From an uncultured Clostridia bacterium (GTDB lineage Bacteria; Bacillota; Clostridia; Christensenellales; Borkfalkiaceae): a stretch of DNA of 6,673 nt. Both the position numbers and the translations under genes were made by a program. Each line of letters opens with the position of its first letter. The stretch's first letter is position 1. Where the stretch lies: positions 1 through 6,673 of the forward strand of contig CANRFD010000072.1 of assembly GCA_947629845.1 (NCBI GenBank), in the 5' to 3' direction. The notes below the pieces were generated by a model. It saw only the letters and a program-made list of their open reading frames with translations. It had not been told where the DNA came from and did not search any database. Positions 1 through 6,131 of this stretch are shown here, piece after piece.

Positions 1-952
1 CGCCGCCTTCGCCGCAGATGAAATTCCTATACGACTGCGAACGCTCGTCCACGGCGGGCAGCGTCTCGATTCCCCACCAACTCTCGTAGCTGTCGGGAAA
101 GCTGCGGAAGGAATACCAATCGGCATAAGGAGACTGCGCCGACTGATACGCCCCGACCGAGTCGTACCGTCCGTACTTGTTGAAGTAACGGCTGTCGTCG
201 CCCGTGTGGTTAAACACGCCGTCGAGGATGATGCGAATGCTGCGCTCTCCGGCGCTCCCCGTGAGCTCGCGGAAATCCTTCTCCGTGCCGAGCAGCGGAT
301 CGATGCGCATGTAGTCGCCCGTGTCGTAGCGGTGGTTGGAATACGCCTCGAAAATGGGATTGAGATAGATGGCGTTGACGTGCAGACCCTTCAAATAGTC
401 GAGCTTCTCGCGGATGCCCTGCAGGTCGCCGCCGAAAAAGTCGTTGTTGAGCACCTTCCCGAACTCATTCGGGCGGTACGAGGGCAGCCCGCCCCAGTCG
501 TGCCGTAAAATTTGCTGCGGCTTGACGTTATTGCTGCCCGCGCGGTAAAAGCGGTCGGGAAAAATCTGATACATCACGCCGCCCTTCAGCCAGTCCGGCG
601 TCTCGAAATCCTCGGAAAAGACGGTGAGTTGCCAACAGTTCGGTTGATCGGTGAACTCCCCTTTCCGCATTTTTCCGCAGCCGAGGCACGTCCTGTCGAT
701 GCGGAAATAGTAAAAATACAGCCCGACTTTGCGGAATTTCAGCGTAACGCAAAATCCGTCGGCCGTCTTTTTCATGGGGAAAGTCATCTCGTGCCCGCCG
801 TCCTCGAACAGGACGAGCGTGCAAAGTTGAGCGGAGAAGTCGGCTTCTCCGCTTAAATTTTGAAAGATGTGGAATGTCACCTCGCCGCCGCGCGCCACCG
901 CCCCGGTCGGGCGCTTGCATGCGCGGTCAAGCGGATCGTAAAAATAGCTCAT
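1..952 (-). CDS. GH13 alpha-amylase family protein (neopullulanase/amylopullulanase-like), N-terminal 317 residues, 3' end outside window
   Basis: This is a glucan hydrolase of family GH13, open to the left edge. It starts MSYFYDPLDR at an ATG five bases after the glgP stop. Residues 1 to about 115 form an N-terminal beta-sandwich region of the kind found before the barrel in neopullulanase-like enzymes, including a Cys-Leu-Gly-Cys pair (89-92). The catalytic barrel begins at WLKGGVMYQIFPDRFY (121-136). DFFGGDLQGI (171-180) and the conserved-region-V-like block AIYLNPIFEAYSNHRYDTGDY (split here as AIYLNPIF 194-201 and SNHRYDTGDY 205-214) follow. Conserved region I is ILDGVFNHT (242-250) with Asp244, Asn248 and His249. 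The nucleophile Asp, the acid/base Glu and the third carboxylate (regions II-IV) lie beyond the edge, so activity cannot be confirmed here. It has no signal peptide, so it is probably cytoplasmic. From position in the operon, I infer hydrolysis of maltodextrins or debranching of GlgP limit dextrins. It resembles clostridial GH13_39-type enzymes, but the subfamily and the alpha-1,6 versus alpha-1,4 preference are not determined. No good Shine-Dalgarno precedes the ATG. Confidence 0.92.
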   Translation of the reverse strand, partial: MSYFYDPLDRACKRPTGAVARGGEVTFHIFQNLSGEADFSAQLCTLVLFEDGGHEMTFPMKKTADGFCVTLKFRKVGLYFYYFRIDRTCLGCGKMRKGEFTDQPNCWQLTVFSEDFETPDWLKGGVMYQIFPDRFYRAGSNNVKPQQILRHDWGGLPSYRPNEFGKVLNNDFFGGDLQGIREKLDYLKGLHVNAIYLNPIFEAYSNHRYDTGDYMRIDPLLGTEKDFRELTGSAGERSIRIILDGVFNHTGDDSRYFNKYGRYDSVGAYQSAQSPYADWYSFRSFPDSYESWWGIETLPAVDERSQSYRNFICGEGG

Positions 953-957
953 CGGTG

Positions 958-3384
958 TTATTTTTTCAGCGGTTTGATGTTCCAGATGCGCGTCGCGTAG
1001 TCGCGGATGCTTCTGTCGGCGGAGAAATACCCAGCGGCGGCAATGTTCCGAAGCGATTTTCTGTTCCACTCCGTCTTATTGCTGCGGTAGAGCGCCGTCA
1101 TCGCGTCCTGCGTCTTGGAGTAGGACTCGTAGTCGGCAAGGCACATGTACGGATCGGCGACGGGCGTGTTGCGGAGCAAATAGTTTGCGATATCCGAGAA
1201 CGACGTGCCGTTGAAGCCGACGATGAGCGCCTCGATGATCTGCCGCAGCGTATAATCCTGGTTGTAGTATGTGCTTGAATTGTACCTGCGTTCCCAGATC
1301 TGGCTCACTTCGTCTGCCTTCAGGCCGAAGATGAAGATGTTCTCCTCCCCGACCTTCTCCGCCATTTCCACGTTGGCGCCGTCGAGGGTGCCGATGGTGA
1401 GCGCGCCGTTGATCATGAACTTCATGTTGCCCGTCCCGCTCGCCTCCTTGCCCGCGAGCGAGATCTGCTCGGAGATCTCCGAAGCCGGCATCAACTTTTC
1501 CGACATCGTCACATTGTAGTTTTCCATGTAGACGACGTTCAGCTTTTCGTTGATCTTGGGATTTTTGCGGATATCTTCGGCGAGGAAGCAGATCAGCTTG
1601 ATGATCTGTTTGGCCATGTCGTACCCTGCGGCAGCCTTCGCGCCGAAAATATACGTCTTGGGCAGGATGTCGAGATTGGGGTTCTCGCGCAGCGCGTTGT
1701 AGTCGGCGACGATGTGCAGCACATTCAGGAGCTGCCGCTTGTACTCGTGCATGCGCTTGGCCTGCACGTCGAACAGCGTGTTCGGGTCGATGATGACGCC
1801 CTGCGTCTTTTTCGCATAGGCGGCAAACTGCTCCTTCTTGATGCGCTTGATCTCGTCCAACCGCTTCAAAACGCTCTCGTCGTTGTCGAACTTCTTCAGC
1901 TCGGCGAGCTTGGAAGCGTCCTTTGCGTAGCCCGTGCCGATGCACTCGTCGATGAGCGCGCAGAGCTCGGGGTTGGATTGGTTGAGCCAGCGCCTGTGCG
2001 CGATCCCGTTGGTCACGTTCGTGAACTTATCGGGCGTATACTCATAGAAATCGCGGAAGATGCTCTCCTTGATGATCTTGCTGTGCAGCTCGGAGACGCC
2101 GTTGACGCTGTGCGAGCCCATCACGCACAAGTTTGCCATCCGCACGGTGTTGTGCGAGAGAATGGACATCCGCGAAATGCGGTTCCAATCGCCGGGAAAG
2201 CGATGCCAGAGGTCGTCGCAGAAGCGGCGGTTGATCTCCTTGAGAATGCCGTAGATGCGCGGGAGCCTGCGGGCGATGAGATCCTCCGCCCACGTCTCGA
2301 GCGCCTCCGCGAGCACGGTGTGGTTGGTATAGGCGCAGGTCGCCGTGGTGATGTTCCACGCGACTTCCCAGCTGAAATAATTTTCGTCCACGAGGATGCG
2401 CATGAGCTCCGGGATGGCGAGCGCCGGGTGCGTGTCGTTGATGTGGATGGCGGCCATCTGCGGCAGGAGCGCAAGCGAACCGTACCTGCGCTTGTGGTCG
2501 GAGACGATGCACTGCAGCGACGCGGAGACGAGGAAATATTGCTGCTTCAAGCGCAGCGACTTCCCTTCGTAGTGGTTATCCGAGGGATAGAGCACCTTGG
2601 AGAGCAGCTGCGCCTCGCTTTCGTCGCGCATCACCTCGTCGTAGTTGCCCTGCGAGAAGAGCTGCATGTCGAACTTCTGCACCGCGCGGGAACGCCACAG
2701 CCGAAGTACGCTCACGGCGTCGCTGTCCGCGCCCGAGACCATCATGTCGCAGGCGATGGCCTCCACTTCCTTGGCGTTGTGGTAGACGGTCTCCATGCCA
2801 TGATCCGTCCACTTCTCCTCGAGCTCGCCGTCGAACCGCACGATAAATTGCTTATCCGAGCGCTGCGTGAGCCACGCTTCGCCGCCCGGGAGCCACACGT
2901 CGGGCAATTCCATCTGCCAGCCGTCCACGATCTTCTGCTTGAAGAGCCCGTACTGGTAGCAGATGGAAAATCCCATCGCGGGGTAATCCTGCGTGGCGAG
3001 CGCGTCCAAGAAGCATGCGGCGAGCCTGCCGAGGCCGCCGTTCCCGAGCCCTGCGTCGGGCTCTTCTTCGTATAAGTCCTCGAGCTCGAGGCCGTACTTT
3101 TTGACGGCGGCAGCGATCTGCGTGCCGATGCCGAGATTGTAAATGCTGTTTTTGAGCGATCTGCCCATCAAAAATTCCATGCAGAGATAGTAGACGCGCT
3201 TTGCCCGCGCATTCTTTATCTTCACATGAAATTTTTGGCGTTTCTCGAGCATGATGTCGCGTACGCTCATGACGACGGCCTTATAAATTTGTTCGCGCGA
3301 GGCCTCCTGCGAATTTACGCCGAAGTAGCGCGTCAGTTTGCTTGCAATGAGATGATCCGCTTCATGCTCGGTCAATTTTGCCAT
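958..3384 (-). CDS. glgP: Glycogen/maltodextrin phosphorylase (GT35, PLP-dependent)
   Basis: This enzyme cleaves terminal alpha-1,4 glucose units with phosphate to give glucose-1-phosphate, using pyridoxal phosphate. The protein is 808 residues, a normal length. Conserved blocks run in order: YYLCMEFLMGRSL (65-77), the glycine-rich GLGNGGLGRLAACF (112-125), DYPAMGFSICYQYG (133-146), HINDTHPA (314-321), YTNHT (352-356) with the active-site His355, TNVTNGIAHRRW (455-466), KRMHEYKRQLLN (543-554) and GTGNMK (650-655). Lys655 is the expected Schiff-base lysine. Arg544 and Lys549 match phosphate-binding Arg569 and Lys574 of the rabbit muscle enzyme. The N-terminus is of the short bacterial kind, without the phosphorylatable serine segment of animal enzymes, so control is probably at gene level or by metabolites. 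The start has a GGAGA site six bases upstream. Family members may prefer glycogen or maltodextrin, and the sequence alone does not settle which. The next gene begins five bases after its stop, which points to joint breakdown of glucan. Confidence 0.97.
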   Translation of the reverse strand: MAKLTEHEADHLIASKLTRYFGVNSQEASREQIYKAVVMSVRDIMLEKRQKFHVKIKNARAKRVYYLCMEFLMGRSLKNSIYNLGIGTQIAAAVKKYGLELEDLYEEEPDAGLGNGGLGRLAACFLDALATQDYPAMGFSICYQYGLFKQKIVDGWQMELPDVWLPGGEAWLTQRSDKQFIVRFDGELEEKWTDHGMETVYHNAKEVEAIACDMMVSGADSDAVSVLRLWRSRAVQKFDMQLFSQGNYDEVMRDESEAQLLSKVLYPSDNHYEGKSLRLKQQYFLVSASLQCIVSDHKRRYGSLALLPQMAAIHINDTHPALAIPELMRILVDENYFSWEVAWNITTATCAYTNHTVLAEALETWAEDLIARRLPRIYGILKEINRRFCDDLWHRFPGDWNRISRMSILSHNTVRMANLCVMGSHSVNGVSELHSKIIKESIFRDFYEYTPDKFTNVTNGIAHRRWLNQSNPELCALIDECIGTGYAKDASKLAELKKFDNDESVLKRLDEIKRIKKEQFAAYAKKTQGVIIDPNTLFDVQAKRMHEYKRQLLNVLHIVADYNALRENPNLDILPKTYIFGAKAAAGYDMAKQIIKLICFLAEDIRKNPKINEKLNVVYMENYNVTMSEKLMPASEISEQISLAGKEASGTGNMKFMINGALTIGTLDGANVEMAEKVGEENIFIFGLKADEVSQIWERRYNSSTYYNQDYTLRQIIEALIVGFNGTSFSDIANYLLRNTPVADPYMCLADYESYSKTQDAMTALYRSNKTEWNRKSLRNIAAAGYFSADRSIRDYATRIWNIKPLKK

Positions 3385-3390
3385 AGTTAT

Positions 3391-3395
3391 TCTCC
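3391..3395 (-). promoter_or_regulatory. Ribosome binding site of glgP
   Basis: GGAGA on the minus strand lies six bases before the ATG at 3384, within the 18-base glgA-glgP gap. It supports the MAKLTEHE start. Confidence 0.65.
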
Positions 3396-3402
3396 AAATT
3401 TA

Positions 3403-4959
3403 TTATTTGAGCATTCCCAAATAGAGCCCTTCGTAGTACTTCGCCGACGTCGCCCACGAGAAATCCGTTCTCATCGCCTTCTTCACGAGCGCCTGCCACT
3501 CGTCCTTCTTGCGGTAGACGCCCAGCGCCTCGTTGATGACGTAGAGCATGTCGTGCGCGTTGTAATCGTGGAAGGTGAAGCCGTTGCCGCCCGCGCCGTA
3601 CGGCGTGATGCTGTCGCGAAGTCCCCCCGTCTCGCGGACGATGGCGACCGTGCCGTAGCGGGAAGCGATCATCTGCGAGAGCCCGCACGGTTCGCTCTTG
3701 GAGGGCATCAGGAAGAGATCGGCGCCCGAATAGATCTTGCGGGACAGGTCGGAATTGAAGGTGATGACCGTCGCGACCTTGCCCTGATATCTCCTCGCGA
3801 GCTCGGAGAAATACGCCTCGTAGGAAGCGTCGCCCGTGCCGAGGATGACGAACTGCACGTCCTGGCGGAGCACCTGTTCGATGACCTCCTTCACGAGGTC
3901 GAGCCCCTTGTGGGAGACGAGGCGGGTGATCATTGCGATGATGGGCGTATCGGCCTTGACGGGAAGATTGAGCATGCGCTGCAATTCCTCCTTGCAGGCC
4001 GCCTTGGGCGCGAGATCGTCCGCGCTGTAATTGGCGAACAGCGACTTATCCGTCGCGGGATCGTAATAATCGGGGTCGATGCCGTTGAGAATGCCGCACA
4101 GCTTGAACTCGTTGCGCCGCACGATCTGGTCGAGCCCGTGCGCGTAGTACGGATCCTTGATCTCGCCCGCATACGTCGGGCTCACCGTGGAGAAGCGCTC
4201 GCAGCACTCGATCGCGCCCTTCATCAGGTTGATGCAGCGGTCGTACTCCACGAGATATTGGAAGCGGTACGAGATGCCGAAGAGATCCTCGAGGATGTCG
4301 AGCGAATATTTCCCCTGATATTCGATGTTGTGGATGGTGAACACCGCACGGATGAACTGATACTCCGGGCGGAAGCAATAGATGGTTTTCAGATACAGCG
4401 CCGCGAGCGCAGCCTGCCAGTCGTGGCAATGCAGCACGTCGGGATAGAAATTGATAAATCCGAGGATCTCCATCACGCTGCGGCAGAAGAACGCGAAGCG
4501 CTCGCCGTCGTCGTAATAGCCGTAGCAACCGGGACGCTTGAAGTAGTACTCGTTGTCGACGAAGTAGTACGTCACGTTGTCCACGCTGTACTCGAAGATC
4601 CCGCAGTATTGGTTTCTCCATGAGAGCGGCACAAAGATGTTGCCGATGAACTTGAAGTCCTTGCGAAATTCCTTCTTGATGTCCTGATAGAGCGGAATGA
4701 TCACGCGGACGTCAAACCTGTCGTTTTTTGCGAGCGCTTTGGAGAGCGACCCGATGACCTCGGCAAGCCCGCCCGTCGCGATGAAGGGCGCTGCCTCCGA
4801 GGCGACGAAGAGGATCTTCTTCTTCACCTCCACCGTAAGTTCCGCGGGCGTCTCGTCTGCGGCGGGAACTTCCGCCGTCCCGACTGCCTCCACCGGCGCC
4901 TTTGCCTCCTGTTCTGCGATCGTCTCAAGTTCTTTGGTGCGCTTTTTTGTCGTACTCAT
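3403..4959 (-). CDS. glgA: Glycogen synthase (ADP-glucose-dependent, GT5 family)
   Basis: GlgA transfers glucose from ADP-glucose to the non-reducing end of an alpha-1,4-glucan. The protein has 518 residues against roughly 475-490 usually. The excess is an Ala/Glu/Thr/Pro-rich N-terminal tail (1-46) with no predicted structure that I can see; it is followed by the first beta strand, KKKILFVASEAAPF (46-59). Family residues present are HCHDW with Asp180, TIHN with His210, ITRLVSHKGLDLV (343-355) with Arg346 and Lys351, SEPCGL (422-427) with the catalytic Glu423, and RETGGLRDS (442-450). By alignment from memory these match E. coli Asp137, His161, Arg300, Lys305 and Glu377. The ADP-glucose-binding KTGGL motif near the N-terminus instead reads ATGGL (61-65), so the lysine is Ala61. 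There is no signal peptide or membrane segment; the protein should be cytoplasmic. It starts from a strong Shine-Dalgarno site and ends 18 bases before glgP. Function is confident; the effect of the altered motif is unknown. Confidence 0.96.
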   Translation of the reverse strand: MSTTKKRTKELETIAEQEAKAPVEAVGTAEVPAADETPAELTVEVKKKILFVASEAAPFIATGGLAEVIGSLSKALAKNDRFDVRVIIPLYQDIKKEFRKDFKFIGNIFVPLSWRNQYCGIFEYSVDNVTYYFVDNEYYFKRPGCYGYYDDGERFAFFCRSVMEILGFINFYPDVLHCHDWQAALAALYLKTIYCFRPEYQFIRAVFTIHNIEYQGKYSLDILEDLFGISYRFQYLVEYDRCINLMKGAIECCERFSTVSPTYAGEIKDPYYAHGLDQIVRRNEFKLCGILNGIDPDYYDPATDKSLFANYSADDLAPKAACKEELQRMLNLPVKADTPIIAMITRLVSHKGLDLVKEVIEQVLRQDVQFVILGTGDASYEAYFSELARRYQGKVATVITFNSDLSRKIYSGADLFLMPSKSEPCGLSQMIASRYGTVAIVRETGGLRDSITPYGAGGNGFTFHDYNAHDMLYVINEALGVYRKKDEWQALVKKAMRTDFSWATSAKYYEGLYLGMLK

Positions 4960-4967
4960 TTTTTCTT

Positions 4968-4973
4968 CTCCCC
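4968..4973 (-). promoter_or_regulatory. Ribosome binding site of glgA
   Basis: The minus strand reads GGGGAG, then eight bases, then the ATG at 4959. This strong, well-spaced site supports the upstream ATG as the real start of GlgA, even though it gives the protein a tail of about 46 residues before the conserved KKKILFVASE core. GTG codons at residues 43 and 45, just before the core, have no comparably placed independent site. Confidence 0.7.
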
Positions 4974-4988
4974 TACTCTATTCTGGCA

Positions 4989-5002
4989 CGCGCAGCAGCG
5001 CG
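4989..5002 (-). other. Short GC hairpin in the glgD-glgA gap
   Basis: The 55-base gap between glgD and glgA contains a perfect inverted repeat, CGCGC-TGCT-GCGCG on the minus strand. This would make a five-base-pair all-GC stem with a four-base loop. No U-run follows, so it is not a rho-independent terminator. It could be a weak mRNA-stability or processing element, or chance in GC-rich DNA. It is short and I place little weight on it. Confidence 0.3.
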
Positions 5003-5014
5003 AAACGCCCCATT

Positions 5015-6127
5015 TTATATCATCCTGCCCTTGGCGACGAAGTAAGGCAGCACCTCGCAGCCGGCAAGATTTCTCCTGTCGCGGATGACGACGTTTTTAT
5101 CCGTGATCACGCAGTCGAGATGCGCGCCGTCGCCGATGACGGTGTCCTGCATGATGATGGAATTTTTCACGACGCTCCCCTTTCCGATCTTGACGCCGCG
5201 GAAGAGAATGCAGTTCTCCACCGTGCCGTCGATGACGCAGCCGTCCGAGATGAGCGAATTTACGACGGTCGCGTCGTCGTTATACTTGCTGGGCGCGCTG
5301 TCACGCACCTTGGTATAGATGTCGCGCGCGCCGAAGAGCTCGTCGCGAACCTCCTTTTTCAGGAGAGCCATGCTGTATTCGTAGTACTTCTGCACCGAAG
5401 AGACGTTCGCGTAGAAGCCCTTGAAGGCATAGCCGTAAATTTTCAGCGTGTCGACGTTCTTGGTGAGAATGTCCCTGCCGAAGCTCACGAGCCCGCGCGT
5501 CACGGCGTCCTGTATGGTGTTGATGAGAAATTCGCGGCTCATCACCATGACGTTGACATAGAGGTTGAACTTCTTGCCGTTCAGCTTGGGGTTGATCTTG
5601 AGCCCCTTGATGCGCCCCGTCTCGTCGGGCGAGAGCGTGATGTAGTAGGAGGATTCGACGTCCGTCTCCTCGTGGTACACCATCGTGATGTCCGCGCCCT
5701 TTTCTTCATGATATTTTACGACGTCCGCAATATTCATGTGCGCGATGCCGTCGCAGTCGGAGATGACGACGTAGTCCTCGTTGCGGTGGTTGAGAAATCC
5801 CGTGATGCTCTTGAGCGCCTCGAGGCGGGTCGTGTACGGCGTATCCGTCTCGTCCGAGTAAGGCGGCAGCAGGATGATGCCCCCGTCCTTTCTCGCGAGA
5901 TCCCAATCTTTGCCGCTCCCCAAATGGTCGATGAGCGACTGATAGTTGTTCTTCGTGACGATCCCCACCGTCGTAATGCCGGAATTTACCATGTTCGACA
6001 GTGCGAAGTCGATGAGACGGTATCTTCCGCCGAAGGGAATAGACGCCATCGTTCTGTGACGGGAAAGCTCCGGAACGTTCTCGTCGTGAATGTTGGAAAA
6101 TATAACGCCAACCATGGAATGTGCCAT
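5015..6127 (-). CDS. glgD: GlgD, non-catalytic/regulatory paralogue of ADP-glucose pyrophosphorylase
   Basis: GlgD is the second subunit of the Bacillota-type ADP-glucose pyrophosphorylase. In studied relatives it has little or no activity alone and raises the activity of GlgC in a GlgC-GlgD complex. The protein is 370 residues, normal for the family. Near the N-terminus, where GlgC has the nucleotide-binding GGxGTRL loop, it reads VIFSNIHDENVPELSRHR (residues 8-25), so the glycine-rich loop is absent. The neighbouring structural motif PFGGRYRLIDFALSNMVNSG (31-50) is kept. VISDCDG (121-127) marks the central part of the Rossmann-like domain. From about residue 285 the C-terminal beta-helix follows, with repeats such as VKIGKGSVV and TVIGDGAHL. 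The start at 6127 is chosen from its Shine-Dalgarno site and from the family's usual N-terminus; it lies four bases after the glgC stop. A gap of 55 bases separates it from glgA. Assignment as GlgD rather than a second GlgC rests on the lost loop, the divergent N-terminus and the position right behind glgC. Confidence 0.95.
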   Translation of the reverse strand: MAHSMVGVIFSNIHDENVPELSRHRTMASIPFGGRYRLIDFALSNMVNSGITTVGIVTKNNYQSLIDHLGSGKDWDLARKDGGIILLPPYSDETDTPYTTRLEALKSITGFLNHRNEDYVVISDCDGIAHMNIADVVKYHEEKGADITMVYHEETDVESSYYITLSPDETGRIKGLKINPKLNGKKFNLYVNVMVMSREFLINTIQDAVTRGLVSFGRDILTKNVDTLKIYGYAFKGFYANVSSVQKYYEYSMALLKKEVRDELFGARDIYTKVRDSAPSKYNDDATVVNSLISDGCVIDGTVENCILFRGVKIGKGSVVKNSIIMQDTVIGDGAHLDCVITDKNVVIRDRRNLAGCEVLPYFVAKGRMI

Positions 6128-6131
6128 CTCT

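Noticed and set aside
206..856. Two plus-strand open frames (206-508 and 512-856) and a minus-strand frame (528-920) in the left region
   Set aside because: All overlap the GH13 gene, which reads without interruption from 952 to the window edge with clear GH13 motifs. The plus-strand frames are in register with its codons and are shadows; the minus-strand frame is an out-of-frame shadow.
953..957. Possible terminator or promoter between glgP and the GH13 gene
   Set aside because: The gap is only five bases, and the A-run at the end of glgP is Lys-Lys-stop coding sequence with no stem before it.
1714..3075. Long open frame of 453 codons on the plus strand, opposite glgP
   Set aside because: It is exactly in register with the glgP codons, so it stays open because the sense codons TTA, CTA and TCA are scarce in this GC-rich gene. 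Its translation is a low-complexity mix of Val, Arg, Glu and Leu with no family motif, whereas glgP is a textbook protein.
3226..4623. Long open frame of 465 codons on the plus strand, opposite glgA and the start of glgP
   Set aside because: It is the same in-register antisense effect on glgA, with no recognisable domain and an unnatural composition.
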